Source: Pseudomonas rhodesiae (GTDB lineage: Bacteria; Pseudomonadota; Gammaproteobacteria; Pseudomonadales; Pseudomonadaceae). From it: a stretch of 64,000 bases of DNA. Where the stretch lies: NCBI RefSeq assembly GCF_007858255.1, contig NZ_VFEU01000014.1, positions 57,285-121,284 of the forward strand, read 5' to 3'. Below the pieces are notes generated by a model. It worked only from the letters and a program-made list of their open reading frames with translations. It ran no database searches and was not told the DNA's origin. Below are positions 44,264 to 53,930 of this stretch, in pieces; within the stretch, counting starts at the first letter, position 1; each line of letters starts with the position of its first letter. The position numbers were made by a program, and so were the translations under genes.

Positions 44264-44704
44264 ATGTCATACGAACATATTCTGGTCGCCGTAGATCTGA
44301 CCGAAGAGTGCGATCCAGTGATCAAGCGCGCCCGGGCTTTCGCGGTCGCCAGCGGCGCCAAACTGTCCCTCGTGCATATCGTCGAACCCATGGCCATGGC
44401 CTTCGGCGGCGATGTTCCGATGGACCTGTCCCAACTGCAGCAACAACAGTTCGACCAGGCCAAAGAACGTCTCGACCGCCTGATAGCCAAATACCCGGAA
44501 GTGACCAAAGAAAACTCACACCTTACCTACGGCCAGCCGCGCCAGGAAATCCACCACCTCGCCAAGGAGCAAGGCTGTGACCTGATCGTGGTCGGCAGCC
44601 ATGGCCGTCACGGCCTGGCGCTGCTGCTGGGCTCCACCGCCAATGATGTGCTGCACGGCGCGCCGTGCGATGTGCTGGCGGTGAAGCTGGTAAAAAGCGC
44701 CTAG
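44264..44704 (+). CDS. Universal stress protein (UspA family)
   Basis: A 146-residue single-domain Usp protein. It begins MSYEHILVAVDLTEECDPVIKRARAFA and carries the C-terminal ATP-binding signature VVGSHGRHGLALLLGSTANDVL (G-2x-G-9x-G(S/T)), so the nucleotide-binding type is likely. GGAGG precedes the ATG. It ends before a strong bidirectional terminator shared with uup. Confidence 0.93.
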   Translation: MSYEHILVAVDLTEECDPVIKRARAFAVASGAKLSLVHIVEPMAMAFGGDVPMDLSQLQQQQFDQAKERLDRLIAKYPEVTKENSHLTYGQPRQEIHHLAKEQGCDLIVVGSHGRHGLALLLGSTANDVLHGAPCDVLAVKLVKSA

Positions 44705-44767
44705 GACCTGTGCAGATCTAATTTGGGAGGGAGCAAACCCTTCCCCATTTGAACCGCATTTCATATG

Positions 44768-44806
44768 AAAAAAGCCCGGCGCCCCCATGAGGGCGCCGGG
44801 CTTTTT
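44768..44806. terminator. Bidirectional terminator between usp and uup
   Basis: AAAAAAGCCCGGCGCCC, loop, GGGCGCCGGGCTTTTT; the longest perfect terminator stem in the window. Confidence 0.92.
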
Positions 44807-44822
44807 ACTGCACCAAGGTCAC

Positions 44823-46742
44823 TCAGGCATCCAGCTCGGCCCAACGTTCGAGCAACGTTTCCAGCTCCTCATTCAACGTCTCCAGAGAAGCAATGACCTT
44901 GGCGGTTTCTGCCGCAGGACGCAGGTAGAAACCTGCGTCAGCCATTTGCGCCTCTACTGCAGCGATCTGCTGCTCCTTGGCCTCGATATCCCCCGGCAAG
45001 GCTTCCAACTCGCGCTGCAATTTGTAGCTGAGCTTTTTCTTGGCCGCTGGTGCGGCTTCCTGCGCGGGTGCTGGCGCGGCCACCGGCGTAACCACCGCCG
45101 AGTTCAAGTCGGCCTTGCCGGATTTGCTTTCGGTCACGCCCAGCAGACGCGGCGAGCCGCCCTGGCGTAGCCAGTCCTGATAGCCACCGACATATTCGCG
45201 CACCTTGCCTTCGCCTTCGAAGACCAGGGTACTGGTCACCACGTTGTCGAGGAATGCCCGGTCGTGGCTGACCATCAGCACGGTGCCGTTGAAGGTCAGC
45301 AGCACCTCCTCCAGCAGTTCGAGGGTTTCCACGTCCAGGTCGTTGGTCGGTTCGTCGAGCACCAGCAGGTTCGCCGGTTTGCTGAACAATTTGGCCAGCA
45401 GCAGACGCGCACGCTCACCACCGGACAAGGCTTTTACCGGCGTACGCGCACGCTGCGGGCTGAACAGGAAATCGCCGAGGTAGCTGAGTACGTGGCGGCT
45501 CTGGCCGTCGATATCGATAAAGTCACGGCCTTCGGCCACGTTATCGATCACGGTCTTTTCCAGGTCCAGCTGGTGGCGCAGTTGGTCGAAATAAGCCACA
45601 TCGATACGCGTGCCTTCGGCCACAGTACCGCTGGTCGGTTGCAGACCGCTGAGCATCAGCTTGAGCAGCGTGGTTTTGCCGGTACCGTTGGCGCCGAGCA
45701 GGCCGATCCGGTCGCCGCGCTGCAGGACCATGGAGAAGTCCTTGATCAGGAACGGGCCGTCCGGGTGATGGAAGCTGACGTTCTCCAGCACCATCACTTG
45801 CTTGCCCGACTTGTCGGCGGTATCCAGCTGGATATTGGCTTTGCCGGTGCGCTCGCGACGTTCGCTGCGCTCCACGCGCAAGGCTTTCAGCGCCCGTACG
45901 CGACCTTCGTTACGGGTGCGACGCGCCTTGATGCCCTGGCGGATCCAGACTTCTTCCTGAGCCAGTTTCTTGTCGAACAAGGCGTTGGCGGTTTCTTCGG
46001 CGGCCAGTGCGGCTTCCTTGTGTACCAGGAAGCTGGCGTAGTCGCCGTTCCAGTCGATCAGGCCACCACGGTCCAGTTCGAGGATGCGGGTTGCCAGGTT
46101 TTGCAGGAAAGAACGGTCGTGGGTGATAAACAGCACGGCGCCCTGGAAATCCTTCAGGGCCTCTTCCAACCAGGCAATGGCGCCGATGTCCAAGTGGTTG
46201 GTCGGTTCGTCGAGCAGCAGCAGGTCCGGTTCGGACACCAGCGCCTGGGCCAGCAACACCCGGCGACGCCAGCCGCCGGATAATTCGGCGAGGGTCTTGT
46301 CGGCCGGCAGTTGCAGGCGGCTCAGGGTGCTGTCCACCAGCTGCTGCAAGCGCCAGCCATCACGGGCTTCGAGCTCTTGCTGGACGTGCATCAGCTTGTC
46401 CAGGTCTTCCTCGGTGACGCAGTTCTGCGCCAGATGATGGTACTCGGCGAGCAGTGCGCCGACGCCGTCCAGGCCTTCGGCAACCACGTCGAACACTGTC
46501 CGTCCGTCGGCCACCGGCAATTCCTGGGGCAATTCGCCGATCTTCAGGCCCGGGGCGCGCCAGACGGAGCCATCGTCGGGCTTCTGATCGCCTTTGACCA
46601 GCTTCATCATGCTGGACTTGCCGGTGCCGTTGCGGCCGATGATGCACACCCGCTCACCACGGGCGATCTGCCAGGACACCTTGTCCAACAACGGCATAGC
46701 GCCGAAAGCAAGGGACACATCGCTGAATTTGAGCAGGGTCAT
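44823..46742 (-). CDS. uup: ABC-F family ATPase Uup
   Basis: A 639-residue cytosolic protein with two ABC domains and no membrane segments. Domain 1 has GRNGTGKSSMMKL and LSGGWRRRVLLAQALVSEPDLLLLDEPTNHLD; the linker is rich in Arg/Lys; domain 2 has GANGTGKTTLLKL and LSGGERARLLLAKLFSKPANLLVLDEPTNDLD. The C-terminal coiled coil (about 550-639, Ala/Pro linker then ELEALPGDIEAKEQQIAAVEAQM) is the DNA/ribosome-binding extension of Uup. ABC-F proteins act on ribosomes; Uup also limits transposon excision. ATG at 46742 has GGAG upstream. Confidence 0.95.
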   Translation of the reverse strand: MTLLKFSDVSLAFGAMPLLDKVSWQIARGERVCIIGRNGTGKSSMMKLVKGDQKPDDGSVWRAPGLKIGELPQELPVADGRTVFDVVAEGLDGVGALLAEYHHLAQNCVTEEDLDKLMHVQQELEARDGWRLQQLVDSTLSRLQLPADKTLAELSGGWRRRVLLAQALVSEPDLLLLDEPTNHLDIGAIAWLEEALKDFQGAVLFITHDRSFLQNLATRILELDRGGLIDWNGDYASFLVHKEAALAAEETANALFDKKLAQEEVWIRQGIKARRTRNEGRVRALKALRVERSERRERTGKANIQLDTADKSGKQVMVLENVSFHHPDGPFLIKDFSMVLQRGDRIGLLGANGTGKTTLLKLMLSGLQPTSGTVAEGTRIDVAYFDQLRHQLDLEKTVIDNVAEGRDFIDIDGQSRHVLSYLGDFLFSPQRARTPVKALSGGERARLLLAKLFSKPANLLVLDEPTNDLDVETLELLEEVLLTFNGTVLMVSHDRAFLDNVVTSTLVFEGEGKVREYVGGYQDWLRQGGSPRLLGVTESKSGKADLNSAVVTPVAAPAPAQEAAPAAKKKLSYKLQRELEALPGDIEAKEQQIAAVEAQMADAGFYLRPAAETAKVIASLETLNEELETLLERWAELDA

Positions 46743-46955
46743 ACGCTTCTCCAAAAACTGGGCGCGCATTCTACCTGAGTTGAGGGTGGGATGCGGCTGG
46801 CATTTTCGTTGTTGACACGTTCTGTAGGACATTTGCAGCGAACTTGCAGGAACCATCCTGCAAAGCTTTCACGGGCCGCTGGCAAAAGGCTAAGCTAGGG
46901 GCAATCAGCGTCGGCGGTGCCGGTGCTAGTCGTGATTTCTCTGCACGGACGTCTC

Positions 46956-48884
46956 ATGCGCAGTCGCCTTTTCAACTTTTTATCCTGTCTGCTTCTTTCC
47001 GCCACCGCCGTTCAATCCGCCCAGGCTGTGGACCTCACCACTCAACGTCAATATTACGATGAGGCCAAGCGCGCCCTGGCCAAGGGCGATACCGGCCCGT
47101 ACATGCAATACAGCCAGGCCCTGGCCGATTATCCACTGACGCCGTACCTGGCCTACGACGAGCTGACCGCACGCCTGAAGAGCGCCAGCAACGAAGAAAT
47201 CGAACAATTCCTCGCCAAGAACGGCGACCTGCCCCAGGCCAACTGGATGAAGCTGCGCTGGTTGCGCTGGCTGGCCGAGCGTGGTGACTGGCAGACCTTT
47301 GAAAAGTACTACGACCCCAAGCTCAATTTCGTCGAGCTGGACTGCCTGCACGGCCAATACCAACTCACTCACAACCTGAAAGCGGAAGGCTACAAAACCG
47401 CCGAAAAACTCTGGATGACCGGCAAATCCCAACCGGCCGCCTGTGATGTGACTTTTGGCCAGTGGGCCGCCGACGGCCAACTCACCGAACAGAAAATCTG
47501 GGACCGCGCCAAGCTCGCCGCCGAAGCGCGCAATTACGCGCTGGCCAACAGCCTGGTAAAAACCCTGCCGACCCTGGGCGCCCAAGGCCGTTTGATGGTG
47601 GACGTGGCACAGAAGCCCGACATGCTCAGTGACCCGTCGCGCTTCCTGCCGGCCACCGAGGCGATGTCCGACGCCGTGGGCTTGGGCCTGCGTCGCCTGG
47701 CCCGCCAGGACCCGGACAAGGCCATGGCGCTGCTCGATGGCTATGCCAGCAGCATGCACTTCTCCCGTGACGAAAAAGTGGCGATCGCCCGCGAAATAGG
47801 CCTGACCCTGGCCAAACGCTTCGACCCGCGCGCCCTTGAGGTGATGACCAAATACGACCCGGAACTGCGCGACAATACGGTCTCCGAATGGCGCCTGCGC
47901 CTACTGTTGCGCCTGGCGCGCTGGGAAGATGCCTACCAGCTGACCCGCAAACTCCCGCAGGACCTGGCCACCAGCAACCGCTGGCGCTACTGGCAGGCCC
48001 GCAGCCTGGAATTGGCCGAGCCGAAAAACCCGCAAGCGTTGGTGCTGTACAAAAACCTCGCCCAGGAACGGGACTTTTATGGCTTCCTGGCCGCCGACCG
48101 TTCCAAAGCGCCTTATCAATTGAAAAACAAGCCGCTGCTGATGAGCCAGGCGCTGGTCAACAAGGTGCGCAATACGCCTGGCGTGCGCCGTGCCCTGGAG
48201 TTCTACGCGCGCGGGCAAATCGTCGACGGCCGCCGCGAGTGGTATCACGTCAGCCGTCACTTCAACCGTGACGAGATGGTCGCCCAAGCCAAACTGGCCT
48301 ACGACATGAAATGGTACTTCCCGGCCATCCGCACCATCAGCCAAGCCCAGTACTGGGATGACTTAGATATTCGTTTCCCGATGGCCCACCGCGACACCCT
48401 GGTGCGCGAAGCCAAGGTACGCGGGCTGCATTCAAGCTGGGTATTCGCCATTACCCGCCAGGAAAGCGCCTTTATGGACGACGCCCGCTCCGGCGTCGGT
48501 GCCAGCGGCCTGATGCAACTGATGCCCGGCACCGCCAAGGACACCGCGCGCAAATTCAGCATTCCGCTGGCCTCCCCGTCTCAGGTGCTGGACCCGGACA
48601 AGAATATCCAACTGGGCGCCGCTTACCTGAGCCAAGTGCACAGCCAGTTCAACGGCAACCGCGTGCTCGCCTCCGCCGCCTACAACGCCGGCCCCGGCCG
48701 CGTACGCCAGTGGCTGCGCGGGGCCGACCACTTGAGCTTCGACGTGTGGGTGGAAAGCATCCCGTTCGACGAAACCCGACAATACGTACAGAACGTGCTG
48801 TCTTATTCGGTGATCTACGGGCAGAAGCTCAACTCGCCACAGCCATTGGTGGATTGGCATGAGCGGTATTTTGATGATCAGTGA
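46956..48884 (+). CDS. slt: Soluble lytic murein transglycosylase
   Basis: A 642-residue periplasmic enzyme cleaving peptidoglycan to 1,6-anhydromuropeptides. Signal peptide MRSRLFNFLSCLLLSATAVQSAQA; a long alpha-helical superhelix (about 30-480) as in Slt70; a C-terminal lysozyme-like domain with catalytic Glu503 in TRQESAFMDD, GLMQLMPGTAK and AAYNAGPGRV. Products feed recycling through NagZ, also in this window. Start chosen at MRSRLF, where GGA sits six bases upstream. Confidence 0.95.
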   Translation: MRSRLFNFLSCLLLSATAVQSAQAVDLTTQRQYYDEAKRALAKGDTGPYMQYSQALADYPLTPYLAYDELTARLKSASNEEIEQFLAKNGDLPQANWMKLRWLRWLAERGDWQTFEKYYDPKLNFVELDCLHGQYQLTHNLKAEGYKTAEKLWMTGKSQPAACDVTFGQWAADGQLTEQKIWDRAKLAAEARNYALANSLVKTLPTLGAQGRLMVDVAQKPDMLSDPSRFLPATEAMSDAVGLGLRRLARQDPDKAMALLDGYASSMHFSRDEKVAIAREIGLTLAKRFDPRALEVMTKYDPELRDNTVSEWRLRLLLRLARWEDAYQLTRKLPQDLATSNRWRYWQARSLELAEPKNPQALVLYKNLAQERDFYGFLAADRSKAPYQLKNKPLLMSQALVNKVRNTPGVRRALEFYARGQIVDGRREWYHVSRHFNRDEMVAQAKLAYDMKWYFPAIRTISQAQYWDDLDIRFPMAHRDTLVREAKVRGLHSSWVFAITRQESAFMDDARSGVGASGLMQLMPGTAKDTARKFSIPLASPSQVLDPDKNIQLGAAYLSQVHSQFNGNRVLASAAYNAGPGRVRQWLRGADHLSFDVWVESIPFDETRQYVQNVLSYSVIYGQKLNSPQPLVDWHERYFDDQ

Positions 48885-48921
48885 ACGCTGAAGCAGTTAC
48901 CCGCTCAAGCGTGAAGATAAG

Positions 48922-48951
48922 TGCCCGTATTGGAAGATACGGGCATTTTTT
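48922..48951 (+). terminator. Rho-independent terminator of slt
   Basis: TGCCCGTAT, 6-base loop, ATACGGGCA then TTTTTT, 37 bases after the slt stop. Confidence 0.88.
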
Positions 48952-49004
48952 ATGGAGTGTGGATTCCACCTGTGGAATGGGAGCTGATCACCGCTAACAA
49001 TCGC

Positions 49005-50783
49005 CTAGCTGGCCGATTCTTCCCCATCGCTGAACTGCAACGCCGCCAACCGCGCATACAGCGGGTTACTCGCGATCAACTGCTGATGGGTGCCCACCGC
49101 CATCAGTTTTCCTTGATCCATCACGGCAATTCGATCGGCGTTCTTCACCGTGGCCAGCCGGTGGGCGATGACCAGGGTAGTGCGCCCTTGCATAAGTTGC
49201 GGCAGGGCCTGTTGGATCAGGTGTTCGCTCTGGGCATCGAGGGCGCTGGTGGCTTCGTCCAGCAGCAGGATCGGCGCGTCCACCAAGAGCGCGCGGGCGA
49301 TGGCCAGGCGTTGGCGTTGGCCGCCGGAAAGGCCCTGACCGCCATCACCGAGGTGCGTCTGGTACCCGTCGGGCATTTGCAGAATGAAGTCGTGGGCGTG
49401 GGCAATGCGCGCAGCGGCTTCGACTTGCTCGCGTGTGGCATTCGGGTTGCCGTAGCGGATGTTCTCTTCGACACTGCCGAAAAACAGCGCGGGGCTCTGG
49501 GACACCAGGGCGAAGTGGCGGCGCAGGTCCATGGGGTCGAGGGCGGTCAGCGGCTGGCCTTCGAGCAGGATGCGGCCTTGCTGGGGATCGTAGAAGCGCA
49601 ACAATAGATCGAAAATCGTCGACTTGCCCGCGCCGGACGGCCCGACCAGTGCCAAGGTCTCGCCAGGATTGATCGTCAGCGTCAGGCCATCGATGGCGTA
49701 GCTGTCCGGCCGCGACGGGTAGGAAAAACGCAGATCTTGCAGTTCCATGCGGCCGCTGCCCCGCTCGGGCAGCGGCACGCTGCCAGCAGCCGGCGCTTGG
49801 ATCTGGTTGGTCGACTGCAACAACTCGGCGATGCGCTCCGCCGCACCGGCGGCGCGCTGCAGTTCGCCGAGCACCTCGCTCAGCGTGCCGACGGCGCTGC
49901 CGACGATCAGGCTGTAGAACACGAATGCCGCCAGCTCACCACCGGAAATGCGCCCGTTGATCACGTCCATGCCGCCCACCCACAGCATCACCCCCACCGC
50001 GCCGAGCACCAGCATGATCACCAGGGTAATCAGCCAGGCTCGCTGGGCGATGCGTTTACGCGCAGTACTGAACGCCTGTTCGACGGTGACGGCAAAGCGC
50101 TGCTCGTCCTGCACTTGATGGTTGTAGGCCTGCACGGTCTTGATCTGGCCAAGGGTCTCGGCCACATAGCTGCCCACATCGGCAATGCGGTCCTGGCTCT
50201 GGCGCGACAAACTGCGCACCCGACGGCCAAAGATCAGAATCGGCGACAACACCAGCGGCAGCGCCACCACCACGATGCTGGTGAGTTTGGGGTTAGTGAC
50301 AAACAACAGCACGATGCCGCCGATCACCATCAACCCATTGCGCAGGAACAGCGACAGCGATGAACCGATCACCGACTGCAACAGGGTGGTGTCGGTGGTC
50401 AGGCGCGACTGGATTTCCGAGCTGCGGTTGTTTTCATAGAACCCAGGGTGCAGATAGATCAAGTGGTTGAACACCTGCCGCCGGATATCCGCCACCACCC
50501 GCTCGCCGATCCACGACACCAGGTAGAAGCGCGCAAAGGTGCCGACCGCCAGGCCCAGCACCAACACCATAAACAGGCCGATGGACTGGTTGAGCAGGTG
50601 CGGCGACTGGGTCATGAAGCCTTGATCCACCAGCAGGCGAATGCCCTGCCCCATAGACAAGGTGATGCCGGCGGTGACGATCAGCGCCACCAGGGCACCC
50701 AGCGCCTGCCAACGGTAGGGCGCGATGAAGCGGCTGGCCAGGCGAATCGCACGGCGTTGACGGACTGAGAGCATGGAAGGCAT
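49005..50783 (-). CDS. ABC exporter, fused permease-ATPase (MsbA-like)
   Basis: A 592-residue half-transporter. Six transmembrane helices (about 25-305) precede the ATPase: Walker A VGPSGAGKSTIFDLLLRFY, Q-loop ALVSQSPALFFGSVEENIRYG, signature LSGGQRQRLAIARALL, Walker B ILLLDEATSALD and switch His VIAHRLATV. The pre-ATPase LRFSYPSRPD is typical of the MsbA/multidrug branch. Substrate unknown; a separate essential msbA is expected elsewhere. Single gene, convergent with slt. Confidence 0.9.
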   Translation of the reverse strand: MPSMLSVRQRRAIRLASRFIAPYRWQALGALVALIVTAGITLSMGQGIRLLVDQGFMTQSPHLLNQSIGLFMVLVLGLAVGTFARFYLVSWIGERVVADIRRQVFNHLIYLHPGFYENNRSSEIQSRLTTDTTLLQSVIGSSLSLFLRNGLMVIGGIVLLFVTNPKLTSIVVVALPLVLSPILIFGRRVRSLSRQSQDRIADVGSYVAETLGQIKTVQAYNHQVQDEQRFAVTVEQAFSTARKRIAQRAWLITLVIMLVLGAVGVMLWVGGMDVINGRISGGELAAFVFYSLIVGSAVGTLSEVLGELQRAAGAAERIAELLQSTNQIQAPAAGSVPLPERGSGRMELQDLRFSYPSRPDSYAIDGLTLTINPGETLALVGPSGAGKSTIFDLLLRFYDPQQGRILLEGQPLTALDPMDLRRHFALVSQSPALFFGSVEENIRYGNPNATREQVEAAARIAHAHDFILQMPDGYQTHLGDGGQGLSGGQRQRLAIARALLVDAPILLLDEATSALDAQSEHLIQQALPQLMQGRTTLVIAHRLATVKNADRIAVMDQGKLMAVGTHQQLIASNPLYARLAALQFSDGEESAS

Positions 50784-51020
50784 CACCGGTAAGGAATCTG
50801 TAGTTCAACATTGGGGGAACTTGGGCAAATAACAATGAGTCCAGTTAATTATGCCCGTCGATGCTGGCCACTAGAGGCTATCGGTCTAACGCCCGGCTGG
50901 AAATCCTTGGCGGTTTCTGTTGGAGTGGACGTTCGAACCGGTGATCTTGTAAGGAGTTGTAATAGCTCGGTCACGCGGGGGATTTAGAGTAGGTACACAA
51001 CCTGATGAGGAGACAGGCCC

Positions 51021-51194
51021 ATGACCTTGCAACACAGCAGCGATGCCAAAATCGAAGTAATCCGCCAGCCGCAGCAGCTGCCGTGCTGGTATGTCGATGC
51101 CGATGGCAACGATGTGCAGATTACCGAAGAGATGATCCAGCAAGCCTGCAGCGCGCTGGAACAGCGACTGGTCAAGCCTGCCAAGCAAGGCTGA
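51021..51194 (+). CDS. Small hypothetical protein, 57 residues
   Basis: The ORF starts MTLQHSSDAKIEVIRQPQQL, then reads PCWYVDADGNDVQITEEMIQ and ends QACSALEQRLVKPAKQG. It has a strong ribosome site (GAGGAGA) and an intrinsic terminator 18 bases after its stop, so it is almost certainly translated. Acidic middle, basic end, no signal or membrane segment; the WYVDADGNDVQITEEMI part looks like a beta hairpin followed by a helix. No family recognised. Confidence 0.72.
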   Translation: MTLQHSSDAKIEVIRQPQQLPCWYVDADGNDVQITEEMIQQACSALEQRLVKPAKQG

Positions 51195-51211
51195 AGCGCC
51201 CACGCTCTTTC

Positions 51212-51239
51212 AAACCCGGCCCCGGTGGCCGGGTTTTTT
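51212..51239. terminator. Terminator after small ORF
   Basis: AAACCCGGCC, loop, GGCCGGGTTTTTT; lies between the small ORF and the convergent pdxB. Confidence 0.88.
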
Positions 51240-51252
51240 ATGCGTGGTGTTC

Positions 51253-52395
51253 CTACAAGGCTTCGGCACCGAGGGCAGTGACCAACTTGGCGAGAGCCGC
51301 CGACTCCCCGTTGATCCGCACTTTCAAACCCTCGATCTCGCGGCGCTCCGGGTAGTGCTTGCGCAGCCGGTCAAAGGCCAGGCGTTGCTCTTGCACGGTG
51401 CCGACCAGGCTGCGGCGAAAATCCGCATCGTCACGGCGCGGGTCGTACACGCTGCGGCACACAGTCGCCAGCGCCCAGGCCGGGTCCGTCGCGGCGTTCA
51501 AATGCACTTCGGCCAACCACGGCGGCGGCAGCAGATCACTCAGCTGGATACTCGGCACCTGCCCCAGATAGGTGCAAAACGCTTGATAGATCTGCGCCGT
51601 GCCGCGCTGTTTGCCGTCCAGGCTGTAACCGGCGATATGCGGCGTGGCCAGCACGCATAGATCGGCCAGTGCCACATCGACCTCAGGCTCGCCCTCCCAC
51701 ACATCGAGCACGGCTTGCAGATCTTCGCGTTCCAGCAGCACCTCGCGCAGCGCGGCGTTATCCACCACCGGACCGCGGCTGGCATTGATCAGCCACGCGC
51801 CGTGCTTGAGCTGGCTAAGGCGCTGACGGTCGAACAAGTGCCAGGTCGCGGCATTGCCGGACTTGATCAACGGCGTGTGCAGGCTGATCACGTCGCACTG
51901 CTCGATGATCTGCCCGAGGCTGACGTAATCCCCGTCTTCGGCGACCTGGCGCGGCGGGTCGCACACCAGCACGTTCCAGCCCAGGCCCTTGAGCACCTGA
52001 ACCAACCGCCCGCCCACTTCACCGGCGCCGACCACGCCATAGGTGCGCCGGGTGAGGTCCACCCCTTCGATCTCGGCCAGGGTCTGCAGGCTACCCAGCA
52101 CATAGTCCACCACGCCGCGGGCGTTGCAACCGGGGGCGCTGGCCCACTGGATACCGGCCTGCTTGAAGTAATCCAGGTCCAAATGGTCGGTGCCGATGGT
52201 GCAGGTGCCGACAAAACGCACCGACGAGCCCTCAAGCAAGGCGCGGTTGACGTTGGTCACCGAGCGCACCAACAGCACGTCGGCCTGCTCGACGGTCGCA
52301 CGGTCGATGGAACGGCCCGGCACTCGGCGAATCTCGCCGAACCCTTGGAAGAACGCGTCGAGCAGCGGGATATTTTCGTCGGCAACAATCAACAT
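51253..52395 (-). CDS. pdxB: 4-phosphoerythronate dehydrogenase
   Basis: A 380-residue NAD-dependent enzyme of the DXP-dependent pyridoxal phosphate pathway. It begins MLIVADENIPLLDAFFQGFGEI (PdxB-typical), with the Rossmann motif TYGVVGAGEVGGRLVQVL (about 117-134), catalytic Arg in NASRGPVVDN, Glu in VWEGEP and His in LATPHIAGYSLDGK. The C-terminal dimerisation domain (about 285-380) is present. ATG at 52395 has AAAGGAG upstream; the longer frame to 52479 is not supported. Confidence 0.96.
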   Translation of the reverse strand: MLIVADENIPLLDAFFQGFGEIRRVPGRSIDRATVEQADVLLVRSVTNVNRALLEGSSVRFVGTCTIGTDHLDLDYFKQAGIQWASAPGCNARGVVDYVLGSLQTLAEIEGVDLTRRTYGVVGAGEVGGRLVQVLKGLGWNVLVCDPPRQVAEDGDYVSLGQIIEQCDVISLHTPLIKSGNAATWHLFDRQRLSQLKHGAWLINASRGPVVDNAALREVLLEREDLQAVLDVWEGEPEVDVALADLCVLATPHIAGYSLDGKQRGTAQIYQAFCTYLGQVPSIQLSDLLPPPWLAEVHLNAATDPAWALATVCRSVYDPRRDDADFRRSLVGTVQEQRLAFDRLRKHYPERREIEGLKVRINGESAALAKLVTALGAEAL

Positions 52396-52535
52396 GGCAG
52401 GCTCCTTTGGCGGACAGGCAGTGTACAGGGATCGCGGGCCTCGCTTACAAATCCCTAACACAGCTTTTTTCCTGACCATTGCGTCAAGGCGTAGAATCCG
52501 CCGTCCTTGCGCACCTTTCGACTGGACACCCGTAC

Positions 52536-53930
52536 GTGAACACTGCCACCGCTCCCCTCACCCGCCCCGCCCGCATCAGCCGGGAGGTGCGGGATCTGTT
52601 GACGCTCGCGCTGCCGATCATGATCGGCCAACTGGCGACCACCGCCATGAGCTTTGTCGACGCGGTGATGGCTGGGCGCGTCAGCCCCCAGGATCTGGCG
52701 GCGGTGGGCCTGGGTAATTCGATCTGGATCCCGGTGTACCTGCTGATGACCGGCACACTGCTGGCCACCACGCCGAAAGTCGCCCAGCGTTACGGCGCCG
52801 GTCAGTTCAGCGAGATCGGGCCGTTGGTCCGTCAGTCATTGTGGTTGGCGGTGGTCGTCGGGGCCATCGGCGCATTATTGCTGCTGTGCGCCGAACCGAT
52901 TTTGCATGCCATGAAGGTGGAACCCGACCTGATCGCGCCATCCATGGGTTACCTGCACGGCATCGCCGCGGGCATGCCGGCGGTGGCGTTGTATTACGTG
53001 TTGCGCTGTTTCAGCGACGGCCTGGGCCGCACCCGGCCAAGCATGGTTATGGGCCTGATCGGCCTGGCGCTGAATATTCCGCTGAACTACATCTTCATCT
53101 ACGGCCATTTTGGCGTGCCGGCCATGGGCGGCGTAGGCTGCGGCTGGGCCACGGCCATTGCGATGTGGGTGATGATGCTCGGCCTGGCCGGCTGGACGCG
53201 CTGGGGCGCCGCCTACCAGAGCAGCGAGTTGTTCAAACGCTTCGATTGGCCGCAATGGGCAGTGATCAAACGCGTGCTGGGCATTGGCTTGCCGATTGGC
53301 GTGGCGATCTTTGCCGAATCGAGCATCTTCGCGGTAATCGCCCTGCTGCTCGGCAGCCTGGGCGCCACGGTGGTGTCGGGGCATCAGATCGCGCTGAACG
53401 TCAGTTCCCTGGTATTTATGATCCCCTACTCCCTGAGCATGGCGGTCACCGTGCGCGTCGGCCAGGCCCTGGGGCGTGGCGAGCCGCGTGAAGCGCGCTT
53501 CGCCGCCGGGGTCGGCATGGGCACGGCGCTGGCGTATGCGTGCCTGTCCTGCAGTTTGATGCTGCTGTTTCGCGAACAGATCGCAAGCATTTACACCCCA
53601 GACCCGGTGGTGATCCATCTGGCGTCCACCTTGATCGTGTTCTCGGCGCTGTTCCAGTTCTCAGACTCGATCCAAGTCACCGCCGCCGGTGCGCTGCGCG
53701 GCTACCAAGACACGCGGGTGACCATGGTGCTGACCCTGTTTGCCTATTGGGGCGTGGGATTGCCGGTGGGCTATGCCCTGGGGCTGACCCACTGGCTCGG
53801 CGAACCCAGCGGCCCGAGCGGCTTGTGGCAAGGGTTGATCGTGGGTCTGAGTTGTGCGGCGGGGATGTTGCTGATACGCCTGGCGCGTAGCGCGCGCCGG
53901 CGCATTCGGGCCGACAAGGCACGGGGTTAA
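52536..53930 (+). CDS. pmpM: MATE-family multidrug efflux transporter (NorM/PmpM-like)
   Basis: A 464-residue inner-membrane antiporter with 12 hydrophobic segments in two related halves. Family markers include LTLALPIMIGQLATTAMSFVDAVMAGR, GHQIALNVSSLVFMIPYSLSMAVTVRVGQALG and DSIQVTAAGALRGYQDTRV. Such pumps use Na+ or H+ gradients to export cationic drugs; PmpM of P. aeruginosa is a proton-coupled relative. The GTG at 52536 was chosen; the 19-residue extension has no ribosome site. Its stop overlaps the tusA stop by 3 bases. Confidence 0.9.
   Translation: MNTATAPLTRPARISREVRDLLTLALPIMIGQLATTAMSFVDAVMAGRVSPQDLAAVGLGNSIWIPVYLLMTGTLLATTPKVAQRYGAGQFSEIGPLVRQSLWLAVVVGAIGALLLLCAEPILHAMKVEPDLIAPSMGYLHGIAAGMPAVALYYVLRCFSDGLGRTRPSMVMGLIGLALNIPLNYIFIYGHFGVPAMGGVGCGWATAIAMWVMMLGLAGWTRWGAAYQSSELFKRFDWPQWAVIKRVLGIGLPIGVAIFAESSIFAVIALLLGSLGATVVSGHQIALNVSSLVFMIPYSLSMAVTVRVGQALGRGEPREARFAAGVGMGTALAYACLSCSLMLLFREQIASIYTPDPVVIHLASTLIVFSALFQFSDSIQVTAAGALRGYQDTRVTMVLTLFAYWGVGLPVGYALGLTHWLGEPSGPSGLWQGLIVGLSCAAGMLLIRLARSARRRIRADKARG

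Noticed and set aside
50925..50945. GTTCGAACC resembling a tRNA T-loop
   Set aside because: No acceptor stem, anticodon arm or D-loop can be drawn around it.
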